The position numbers and the translations under genes are program-made. The notes beneath the pieces were generated by a model. That model was not told the origin of the DNA. It was given only the letters and a program-made list of their open reading frames with translations, and did no database searches. Below, piece by piece: positions 33,164-45,300 of a stretch of 64,000 bases of DNA. The stretch's first letter is position 1, and the number at the start of each line of letters is the position of its first letter. Origin of the DNA: Strongylocentrotus droebachiensis (lineage: Eukaryota > Echinodermata > Echinoidea > Camarodonta > Strongylocentrotidae); the NCBI GenBank assembly GCA_035222895.1, contig JAVYIG010002234.1, positions 62,001 through 126,000 on the forward strand, read 5' to 3'.

Positions 33164-33921
33164 TATATAAAAAAAGATTTAACTATATACATATGTCGAA
33201 ATGTGACATCTTTTTCGTTCTTTCTTCTTTCTACGCCTACAATATCATCATCGATTGCTGTGCAAACTAATGTGATTTGCATAAACACACAAGATTTATG
33301 TAAACTGTATTTATTAATTCTTACAGGTTTTCATGCTATCATGGGAACTCAATGGTGTGATGATAATACGAAAAGTCATTGCTTTTGCTGTTGAATGAAC
33401 CATTTCTATCTTTCTTGATGCCAAATTACAAGACACCGTTGTCCTCCATCACTACGGATCACAGCAGGCCTATTGATTGTATATTTCATGTAATCATGCA
33501 ATAGTTAGTAGGGTTTATCGAAAGATTTTAAATTGCGAAAAGAACACAAAAAATAAAAAGGAGATATATATATATATATATCTGTTTGATTAATAATTCT
33601 GAAAGCTTTCTTAGATACATACATTGTTTAATGAAGCAAATAAATAAGTTTCACTACGTGCAGTAGTTATTTTTCTTTCAACTTTTCTGATATTGTGATA
33701 CATACAGCTCTTTTATGTGAGGTCCTTAAATAATATTAATTAAATTATATTATTTTGTCTTCCTTATGATGGAATAAGGGTAGCTAGTTATTATTAATCA
33801 AAATAAAATGATGATACCCCTAGAACCATAACTTGTGAAAGAGTGCCAAGCATCTTTTTTTTCTTCTAGAAGCAATTAACTGGAGAGAGAGAGAGAGAGA
33901 GTGAGAGAGAGGGGGGGGGGG

Positions 33922-33952
<31 letters not shown>

Positions 33953-36740
33953 TGAGAGAGAGAGGGAGAGAAAGAGAGAGAGAGAGAGAATGGCGTAACT
34001 TGTGTATAACTAAACGGAGAACGATTGTGGAAATAAATAAATAACAAGGGCGACTAATGGTCAGTTCATATCCGCTAAATTTGCAACCCCCCTTATTCCT
34101 TCAAAAATTAAATGGAGAGTTTCCTTTTGAAATCAAATAAAGCGAAGTGAACTAGGTTATACAAAGGTATACCCCAATTTGTTATCCTAAGCTTTATCGT
34201 TGAAATATTCCAAGACAGAAGAGAGGAGCATCGGGCACTGTCATCCGGTGAGGTACTTTGATTCCAATTTGCGGTTTAATTTTTAATTTATTAGCACGGT
34301 CAACAAAAACTAAAAGAATTTCCTGTACAAATGGAATTTGCAGCCTCAAACGTCCTTATGGGGTCTAATAAGATTGTCGTCTCATCACGAAAACAAACAA
34401 TGCAAAAAGGCCCCCAAAAGGTGAGTGCTCCGTAGATGTTCTTCCGTGACGCACATGGTGTACAGGTGGGTGTAAGGGTGGGAGAGGAGTATGTGTGGGT
34501 GTAACGTGGTAGCGCCGTAGAGGGAGTGACGTAACCACTCGTGTTTAGGGTATTTTGAGAAGCTATAAGCTATGTACAACTGTAGAAAGAAGTGAATAGT
34601 TCCACACAACATGCTATGTATTAGCAATCAAACTGCAACGGAACAAAGCCTCCCACGCAAAATTCCCTGAACTCATCATTTACAATTTTTGCCGCGTCAA
34701 GAGGATTATAGGAACTCACATTTTCAGCTCGTATGTTCAATTCTTTAAATCTTTGTCTAAATACAACAACAACAAACAAACAAATCGACGGAAGGAGATG
34801 GATGACATGATTCTAACAATCTCATTACATAACTTTTAAAACATTGCTTGTTGGACAGTTGGAGGGTTGACATGCCTGATGACATTTAGTCTTATTATCT
34901 CCATCAAGCTACAGTTTGTCCTTTAGGATTTAAGATTCCAGAACTTGCCAACATTATTGTATATACCTTGCAGACATATCCGGGATAAACGAGTGTAGCG
35001 CTTAATTTCTCCAGGGTATTGTACTTCCTCTGCGTTTTAATAGAGTGGAATGGTGATATCTTATGGTAAACCTTCAAATTCAAGTTTCTTCGAGGAATCC
35101 ACACCTAGCGACGAAGACGAAGACAACAACAACAACAACAACAATGTACGAAAACGCAACGTAACAATAGTTTTTGAACGTGGAATCGTAAAAAGGCTAG
35201 AACATGTATAGGAAATGATTTTTGTTGCAAATAAGATAAGAATAGAGCAAATCAAATCATTTCATCATTACCTCGTCAGCCTCATTAGTACAGCAAACCG
35301 TTAAGATTGGAGGCATGTAGGCGTGGGCGTGTTTGTTTGGGAGGGGGAGCCCTTGGGAGTATTTCGAGAAACTGAACAGGATCAATCATAATTCATAGTT
35401 GAATCATATTTTTATTCAATTCAAACAGAGATTTGCCGTCAGAAAAACATTTATTTGGTCGGGAAAATCTCTGCTTATCCTCATACACTGAAATGGAGAG
35501 GGAGTGGGGGGGGGGGGTGTAAGGGTTGACCCTCTTTCTACAGTTTTGATACTTTTCAGAGGATATATCATGGGATTGGCGGTAAGAGGAAGAGGAGATA
35601 GCAATAAACATGATTTTGTTTTTGTTGTTGTTGTTCAATTGAGACCTGGTAATAAAGAGCAATATTCCATTTAAAATAAAATAAAAAGTTGAGTTTCTGT
35701 TCATGGGATTGAAGTGGGAAATACACTTTCCAGAAGTTGTTTGAAAAGGTTGTTTTTTTAATGAATATTGTGAGGCTTTAAAATCTTCAAAATAATAAGA
35801 AATCGACTAAAATCTTGTTGAAAAGCACTACACACATTATATAGGTATTTGGGACCATGTATGTGACAACAAACTTATTGCAGTGTTTTAAATTACTCAA
35901 TGATCTTCTACTTCCATTTCTTTTCATGGAACATTGCTACCACGATATTCTTTAACATGAAAATAGAATGTACGAGAAAGCGCACATTACTGTTTTTAAC
36001 CTTCGCCAGATGTCAAACTTCTCTTTCACAGCATCTCAACTATAAGCTACGTACATGTAGTATCAGATTTTCATTGGATAGTGACTGACGGCTCCCAAGA
36101 CCGAACAATGCTAGTCTCTTGAACCTCCTGGAAAAACCGTGTCGTTGAACAGCTGTAGTTATTCACCTACACCCCAAGACCTCGATTACAAAAAAAAGTT
36201 TTTGTTTCCGTAAATGTAGCTAACTATTTATCAGACTGTCTTAAGCTCAAATAGAGTAATTACTTGGGGATATACGAATCCTAAATGTGATAGTGATATT
36301 GTAGGGAACAGGATGCCCTATATTTCATAATGAATAATGCAAATCCACACATAATCATCTCCACGATCGCACCCGAAGAGTTGAAAGATCTTGTAAAAAT
36401 AGCCAAGTACATCGCCTGGAGAAATTTGGAGATTGTAACTCTTATAAAAATCTATTTTGACTACGATTGCACAATTTGATCAAATTATCCATAGGCAATG
36501 GCATGAGAACCTCGATATAGGAGGAGATTGTGATAAACAAATTACTTTTTTATACTTATGATATCAAGATCTTGAAAGAACATTTCTTCGAACTCACTGA
36601 CCTTCCCGAGTAAGAACGATAATGAACACTGAGACGAGCTTTTGCTTCAAGATTCCACCCGGATATATAAGTATTGTTTTAGCATGAAGAATATGGACAA
36701 TGTAAACACATGAATAAGAATGAAAGGCAATTAGATAAAT
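33164..36740. other. No gene seen; microsatellites
   Basis: AT-rich intergenic DNA. It contains (TA)n at 33566-33580, a GA tract at 33884-33990 with G12, AAC repeats at 35122-35143 and a G run at about 35507-35516. Open frames in it lack domains. Confidence 0.5.
33884..33990. repeat. GA microsatellite with G run
   Basis: GAGAGA purine tract, all purines on the + strand except a few T bases, interrupted by a G12 run at 33911-33922. Confidence 0.95.
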
Positions 36741-36745
36741 ATGAG

Positions 36746-36806
36746 CGATGGAGAGAGAGAGGGGGAGAGCGAGAGAGAGAGGATCACAGACAAACATGCA
36801 TTCAGA

Positions 36807-36842
<36 letters not shown>

Positions 36843-36908
36843 GAAATAGAGAGAGAGAGAGAGAGGGGGAGAAATGGAGAGAGAGAGAGAGAGAGAGAGA
36901 GGGGGGAG

Positions 36909-36961
<53 letters not shown>
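36746..36961. repeat. ~215-bp GA microsatellite ending in G run
   Basis: Long GA purine tract on the + strand, with two internal copies of GGGGAGAAATGGAGAGAG-like sequence, showing local duplication, and a terminal run of about 10 G. Predicted Ser/Leu-rich or Arg/Glu-rich frames across it are artefacts. Confidence 0.95.
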
Positions 36962-39900
36962 TCGGAAGAATCAAAAGATAATGGAATATAAAAGATGGAG
37001 GGGAATAATTACGAAAACAGCTAATATTTCCTATAAATATCATACCTTCCCAAAATATGTTCGGAGCAGAAAATATATATATGTATGCTTAAGCAGACAC
37101 TAATTTTCTATGAATGCCCTGGTTTCTTATTTGATTCTTTTCGAAGCCACTCATTGTGATACGGATACACCTATACCATGACAACAATAATTTAAATCCA
37201 AATTATATTTAAATTTGTATGTTACGATACCACGGTGACATCACCATGACGTCAATACACTCACTTTCACCCATACATCTCATGTGACAGAATAATGCGA
37301 AATTGTTCTGGAATTGCAATTACAGATAAACTGATCATTTAATTAGAATCGAAGCCAATGATTTACATCCAGGTGAAAGAAGAAGAGATAGAGAGAAAAA
37401 TAAGTATCAACGACGAACATGGCTCTATAAGATTCTCTACAACACACTAGGTTAGCCAACTATAGCTTACATCCTATAGCAGAATACACAAACTGGAGAT
37501 AAAATGTACATTTCCTTTGCACGTTATATTACACCACACATGTATATAATATAGATATATATATTTATAAGTCCCCCTAAAATTCAAAATAAAGACTGTG
37601 ACTGAGACACCATAAACTCAAAATATTCTCCCAACAAAATATATTAGTGAGATCTAGTGGTAGAGCGTGTAAGGATTTTCGTTTTCTCTTTTGTTTCGTA
37701 GTATGCACAGCAATATTCTTTAATTTTTTTGATTCTCTATAATTTAGCACTGAACGTGTAAGGCACTTTAAGGAGAATAACGACTGGTATCTGATTCTAC
37801 GAAGCACAAAAGCGTCTAGCTATACTGAATAAAAGTTACAGTGCATGGACAGATAGTAACAATAAGACGATGACTCAACAGTTTCTATGATTTCTTTATT
37901 AAAACAAAGATGGCTTCGATGTGTTACGTAATCATAATATCTCTACAGTACATTTCGTACATGTATATACACAAGTAAAATAGTACTTCGGTTAAGTATT
38001 TATGACTCAAATCCTGTCTTCAAATTTATTCAGTTATCTTTACTTCTTCAGGAGACAGTGAAAATAGGTCTTTACTCCAATTAACACAACAACACCCTTA
38101 CATGAACAGTCCGTGGAGGAAATTATGGCAATAACATTCAGGCAGATCATCTTTTTTTCCTTGAGAACAATTTGTATATACATAACAAACTTTGCAATAA
38201 ACAGAATACCTCATCAATTTCTTTCTTGTGATTGGGGATAAAAGACAATTATTAGTTTCGAACTCAGTCAACAGAAATAATAAGAAGTGATTAGAACATG
38301 ATATCACGAATTCAGCGGTTTATGAGGATGCTTATCAAAATAGGCTATACAAAATAGAATTGGGGGGAATTTATACATGAAATCAAGAACAGCCTGGATT
38401 ATGGTATTAAGTAATTCATAGATTTGATAGGAATACAATCAAGCATCCGAACCATAAGATTGGAGTAGAATGTTCTATCATCTTAAATATACTACCCCTA
38501 TGTAGCTAAAAGAAAACTATTCATTCAAATATTTGCCTGTGTTTGTGATGAGGGTCTTTTTCTTCATACAAGACTAATGAAATTTGTTATGCTTTCTTAA
38601 GGAGTTTTGCGTTTGTTTGAAAAGGAGGTAAAGTGAAAAGAAGGATAGAAATGACGAAGATGTGCGAACAAACGCAAAGGAACATAAATACATATGCATT
38701 TCGTTATACCCAATTTTTTAATTTCGAATCTATCAGATAAAATTAACTAATTGATAATTCATCTTGTAGGAGATTGGTTCCATCTTCAGTCTGACTCTGT
38801 CGGAATTGCAGGTATGAACATTTAATTAAATCAATTAAATCAACTAATTAATTAAGAGAGTTATGTTTGCTTGAAGTCAATACACTTGTACATTATGCAT
38901 AACACAAGTATTGCAAAAATATCAACTTTGGCTAATCTTCATTGCTTAGGAAAATATAATCTATGGTGATGATTCTTGCTATGAAGGGGGTAAATTCATA
39001 TATTCCAGAGGGGTGGGGTGGGGGAGGGGGAAACAGTGGAAAATAGTTGTTTATATAGCAACATGACACGATTTAACCGCTTCTCATGCAGAATAATTTC
39101 TTGCAAATGATAGAATTATGACAAGAAATTTGATGGGATCTAAATGTGCTAAAGAAGGTTAAAAACTGCTTAGATATACCGAACTGTCTCCCTAATCTTA
39201 AGTTTCGAGCACAACTAGAATCCTAATCAAGTGGCCCATCCACCATAGGATGAGGCTGGTGAACACCGCCTCTTAGGGAGAAGAAAAAAAAAAATCAATA
39301 TTCTTTCCACGTCACATGGGGAGAGATTCCGACCCTCAGTTTACTAATTTCTGGATACGCCACAGCAGGAATATCCTTACTGGTATCTGACCCACATTGC
39401 CTGCTACCTTGTATTTTAGATTAACATTCTAACTCGAGATTTGAAAGTCTTTCTTAAATTTAAATTCACTCACTCTAGCACTATGAGTGGGATACCTAAA
39501 GACTAGTTTTATGTCATATATGTCATTGTCATATATCGGCATCAGAGAAAATCAAATTCTCCTAAAATGTCATAGTTTAAAAAAGTGCAATTGTTAACTG
39601 GAATGATTTGTATGTAGAACTTTTCAGATAATACCAAAAAGATCAGAGAAATCCAGAATCTATACTTAGTATTATAATGTATAGGATTTCATTTTGATCT
39701 CATGACGTTGTAATCTCTGTAATCTTCACAATCGAATGTAATTTGTCTATAATTTCAGACGATCCTATAGCGACTGTTCCAATGTAATTCACAAGATACA
39801 TCATATTTCATATTCATGTTATAGTTTCCTTCATAACGGTATATCAGGCAGTTATAGGTACTTCTCTGCCATTTTTGGAAATGAAAAATGTTCTGAGATA

Positions 39901-42060
39901 TACATGTAACACATTTACATTTAGAATTAGCTTAACTACCTTGGCATTACGAAGTGGAACATCATTTTTAACATTCTGAAAATGATTTTACAATTTTTAC
40001 CAGAGTACCTAATATTAAATACATTGTAGTCAAATGCCTCAAGAAGCATGAAATTTGCAATGTAGATGAATTGTGATACATGGGCCACTCGAAATCGCCA
40101 CAGCATTAAGTCATTGGTCAAATGTAACAGGCATGGCCAGAAATAGAATGATGAAGGGGAAATTCACACATTCTATCTTGAGAAGGTAATTAACATATTC
40201 GTGCAATTAACATCAAAATATTTGAATAGGTCCACAGTGAAATACGCTCATTATAATTATATGAATTCATACAGATTCGATTTCCATCTCGTATCTTTAA
40301 AAGAATTTCATCTTCTGTTACTTTACCTATCTTTTTGAAGCTGTCTGAAACAGTTTAAATGAATACGACAAAAAAGAATTAAATTACATTACTGATAGTA
40401 ACTTTAATGGAAGTACACAAAAATAAGCCTTGTTTTAAAGTGTCACAAAAAAATGGACCGCAAAAATGTGTTATGCTTTTTGGAAGTATTTTGTACTCCA
40501 AATCTTGAAATAATTTGACAGGGTTAGGATTATCAGCCTGGCATACTTGATAGAAACTGATTTGTTTGCACCTAGATTAGTTCTGAATCGTTATATCAAA
40601 ATCACTTTAAGAGGTATTTTAAATATAAAAAGAGGGGGAAAGAAATACGTTGAAGAAATATTTTGTAAAGGTATTTTGTCAAAGCTTGACCTACAAATGT
40701 TACAATAATTTTGACATGTCCATCATGTTTTAGGTCGTAGTTATAACCGGCATCGTAGTATATATAATAATGCGATTGTCCTGTCTTTATACATAATAGT
40801 ACTGTAATTAAACTTAATTTAATGGATCAATGGGTAAAATAGGTAGAGAGAACTATTTTATTTCGTGATTCTTTGCTTTTGACCTTAAAATTACAATCCT
40901 GTTTATTAATCATAAATATACAAACTTAAGTAATATGCAACTTCAAAGAACTCTTTTCTACAATGATTTAGGGTTCTCACAAATTCACGCTGTTAAATTT
41001 GTAAAGAAAATACAATGTACGGGTAGTCTTGCTTTTCAATTACACTAATTAGAAAATAATACAAGGAACTTTCATAATTAGATTACACGAACCCAACTAT
41101 AAAATAAATAATCATGTCTAACATGACGTCAGGGATATGTAATCAACGACAAATGTGTCTTGTGTCCCAATTATTTCGTGATCCAAAATGAACTCCTAGA
41201 GTATAAAAGTTCATAAACTATATTGATTATGGTAAGTAAAAAAGCCTTCCATGACTGCGGGGTCCTGAACTAATGTTCATATCAGTGAAAACAATGACAT
41301 CTCATACATCGTACTCGATTGAACTTATGGGAAATACTGCTTTCACTAGCAGTTAGGCAACAATTAGAATGATGTATGACGCGATTTTTTGTAGTTCATA
41401 ATAAATCACAGTTTGTGGAATAATGGGTTATATGGCTAATGCGTTTTACGCCATCTGTGCGAGTGGGTTTGGACAAGCTGACATGGCGCAGTAAAAATTA
41501 ATAGATTAATGAATCAGATATACGATGATGCTAACTAGATAAAGACATAATGGTGCAGACAGCTTGATAGCTCCTAAACGAAAGCTAATAATCTCAGTCG
41601 TTAGATGCAGCTGGCTTATCGATATTCTCTATTTTTCACACAGCATTATCACAAAATATGATAAGACCATTCCCACATCCTTCACTCTGTTTTTTGTGCA
41701 ATAAAAATGCCTTAAAAATCTCCGGAGTATCTTCCATAAAACTGGCTAAAGGATTTTAGCACTTGGTAGTGACGCAAGGGGAAAGATAAATAAATACATT
41801 TTATGTACTATAGGATTGAAATAATTGAGATGATTATAATATTCCGCATTTTTCTTCTATTTGAAAGACAACCGAAACGACTCAACAAAAATAAAGGTAC
41901 TACACGCGATCACGGTCGATGTAATTCTCTGTGTGTCTGTCTGTATGTTTTGTTCCCCAGCCTTTGTTTTGTAAGGATGCCAGGATTTATTTCCAATGAC
42001 GTTTTCTTGGATGATTCTTCATAGAACTTGCCATACAAAGAGGAAAGTATGGCGTGGTCA
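36962..42060. other. No confirmed gene; AT-rich
   Basis: Nothing supportable was seen over about 5 kb besides short G-rich words at 39010-39030. A weak exon-like segment lies at 38770-38811 (TTGTAG acceptor, CAG-GTATGA donor), but it has no partner. If the minus-strand candidate gene is real, its 3' UTR lies just below 42061. Confidence 0.45.
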
Positions 42061-42105
42061 CTATAAGAAGTTTTCTAGCTCTGCCATCTCTGCCTCCTGG
42101 ATCAA
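42061..42105 (-). CDS. Candidate last exon E of the minus-strand gene
   Basis: A strong acceptor (long T/C tract, then TTTTTTCTGCAG) is followed by LIQEAEMAELENFL and TAG. It enters in phase 0, matching the phase-0 donor of exon D. Another frame stays open longer, to about 41987, so the phase chain is what picks this one. Confidence 0.4.
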   Translation of the reverse strand: MIQEAEMAELENFL

Positions 42106-42334
42106 CTGCAGAAAAAATAAAGACAAAGAGAGAAGAGAAGAAGAAAAAAAATGCTTTAAGGAAAAGTATATTTTTACGGCAAAGCATATCATCTTAATTT
42201 CCAGTAACGCGCACACACAAACAAAAGTAATAGATAAGCGATTTCCCCATAAAAGGCTTCATAAAATCATAATACAAACGTTTATAATCTATACAAGAAG
42301 TAGTTAAGTACACACAAAGAAAGGGAACAGAAGA

Positions 42335-42379
<45 letters not shown>

Positions 42380-45300
42380 TATCAATTTGACAAATGATGT
42401 AAAATAACAAACCTAAGCCTGTTTATGTTTCTAACTATTCTGCAGAATGTTTTCATCTTAGTAGATATCAATATTTTAATGTCATTTCTATTTTTTTACG
42501 AGACAGGTCAATAGATTCATGATTGAACAAAAATATAAAGATTAAATGCAAATATTTATTTACATATATTCAAAATGATAACTCACACCATGAAAAGAAA
42601 TTGAGAAGCATTTTAAGCAAACCTGAAAAGTGTATACATATTTAATATTAAGTATCTGTAAATCTGTGATATTAAGACAAAATAATTCCTAATACCACGG
42701 GTTGATAACATCATTGATTTTGCAAATGATTAAAGACGCCGTATACACTCGTGTCGAAAGAAATGAGAAGGTGAACCATCATACTTATGTTTGAGTGCAA
42801 ATATCAACACGCATCCTTGACTAAATGACATCGCCCTAATTCACAAATTACCGCTCAAGGACCAGAAGATCTGTACATAATTGATATAGTAGTCACGAAT
42901 AAGGAACACTTTTTTTGACAAATGCTCTTTTAACGATCTTCGGCAGAAGATACAACTCAATTCCGATCACAGACACTCAGCATCGATGCGTTAAAAAGTG
43001 AAAAATTTGATTAGAAATGAATCTCTGTCGTAAATACTTAGGTTTAAGTAATTTTTAAATTTTCAAGTACAACATTAATATACATCAATCAAATACACCC
43101 TAAGCTCTATTGTCATTTCATGCTCCTGCAACTAAAACCTTTTAGGACGACACATTTGATGTTTATTTCCCCACACATCACTCAAACACAACCCTGACAA
43201 ACATTATTCGGGTCACTAGTCAATCACTTCTGACTATGGCATCAGTTTATACTCTTTGGTGTCAAATTGCATTATTTTAGATGAGGCTTTGTCATTTGAT
43301 TTTTTATTTCAATGTTGAAATTAATCAATGACTTCGCTTTATGCCAACGTCAAAAACCGTCAATCAGGAAAGGGATTATATAAATCATGATGTTAGTTTG
43401 AAATGAAAACATTCAATTATTTTTAAAGAGATGAAAACAGTCAGGCCGAAACACCTCGTTACAATTATGGCATTGTTTAGTTGACACTTCGAACTTTACT
43501 ATACCGGTACATGTTTTCACACATGCCTTATAGAAAGCGCGCTTGTGCGTGTGTGGGTTTGTGCGTGTGGGGCGGGGGCAGTGGAATAAAAGTCTCTGCA
43601 AATTTAAATGGGCAATATTACCTTAATCTTATAATTTCCTTTAAAAAATGTCAAGTTTACCCATCGGCGTTTTTTTGCATACAAATAAAAGCAATTGATA
43701 CTGATTTATTCATCGATTGAAATGAGCCAAAATCCACAATGGATCCCTTTAATGCAATATTTACATGTGACCTTCCAGCCAGCAGATCCAAGAATGATTT
43801 TCAAATATCATATCGTGAGTACCTTAATAGTATATTCAAAAGAATTTCCTTTTTTGGATTATGATTTAGAAGGTTTAAGGCTTTTACCTACCACACTTTT
43901 TATCTTTTCAAATGGATAATAAAAAGATAAAAAATAAAAGAAAACATGTTGTACTGCATAAACGTTCGAAGTCTATTAATAGGCTACCAACCCAAAACTT
44001 AATCTTTGCTATAGAGTAAAAAGCGTCGATATATTTTGAAAATCGGTGAATTATGATGTACATTGGTAAGATTCATTTCATAAATCGTTTCAAATCCTGT
44101 GAATAATATACATTAAAGAAAAATTAAGAGAGAGAGAGAGATACAGGTTTCTTCGCAAATATTCGTAGGGTATACCCGCGATAACTTTTTGTAAAACGTC
44201 ATTTAAAAATACACCTTTAATGGAAACTGATGTCCAAAGGTTGTGTTCATTGCCAGATGGTGTATTTTGAAGTGGTTGTAATAAACCAAAACTTCCGATC
44301 TAGAAGCCTTCAATGTTCCCAACAGAATAGAGATTAATCGACCTTCATATTATGCCTAACCCATTTAAAAGGTCGAGATTCCGCAAACAATAAAATATCA
44401 AGAAATCCGTCTTGCTGTAACCGGATTTATATGCGAAGAAATACCACGACTGACCTACAATAATAATATGTCTTGTCGTATATATCAGCTTTTGACGTGG
44501 CGGGATAGAAAATAAAAGTGAAGTCTCCATCGGTCATTGCCGCCCTGGTTCTTGACGGTGATAGCAGAAAACATGAACAAAACAAGCAATACGATAGAAC
44601 AAGGATCACGGTGCTGAAACAGCTGGGTAATGGTACTCGTTTCTTTGCACACGAGTGGAAGTGACGTAGAATCACCTTTATTTGATTGTGATTTCTCAGG
44701 AAGTGCATTCAATACACAGTGTTTACCTAATGCTTTTAACATTATCCTGACCCTGATAGTTGTTCCCTCAGGGCGAAATCAGGAAAGTCTAACAAAGCCT
44801 AGAGATATTAATTTCTTACCATCTCACGAACTGGAGCAGAGGTAGAAGATTTTGTATGTGTGTGTGTGTGTGTGTGGGGGGGGGGGCTCCGACTAAAACG
44901 GGAACTGATCACGAACTGATCAATTTATCTATGTAAGACTTTCTTCTCATCAAACAAGAGTCTGGAGGTTCCAGATTTGTTCTTCTTCTTGTCTTTTTTA
45001 AATTTAATTTTTTCCTCACCCTGTATATGTTTCTCCTCCAAGGAAACGGTAAGCTGTCCAACAGCTCCTCCAGACTTGGAGAATCGGCCGAATTCCTTTG
45101 ATTGGTGTCCACAAGATCCTCGTATCTTATATCATCAATCTCTGACGATTGCTGAAAAATAGTGTTGAAAGAATTGTTAATACAAATGTTATCATGAAAA
45201 ATACACAAAATCAATTCATTATCAATTAATATTATTAAGAGTTGGCGTCACCTGTACATGAGAGGCAAAAAAGGAACTGAATCATTGTAACCATCGGGTC

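Noticed and set aside
36594..37043. 149-codon minus-strand open frame rich in Ser-Leu repeats, and Arg-Glu frames on the + strand
   Set aside because: It is the translation of a GA/CT microsatellite; no domain, no splice support.
38770..38811. 42-nt + strand exon-like segment EIGSIFSLTLSELQ
   Set aside because: Acceptor tract is weak and no partner exon was found on the same strand.
44427..44845. Overlapping open frames on both strands, 71-93 codons
   Set aside because: Mutual shadows in moderately GC-balanced DNA; no acceptor or donor borders in phase with the minus-strand candidate gene.
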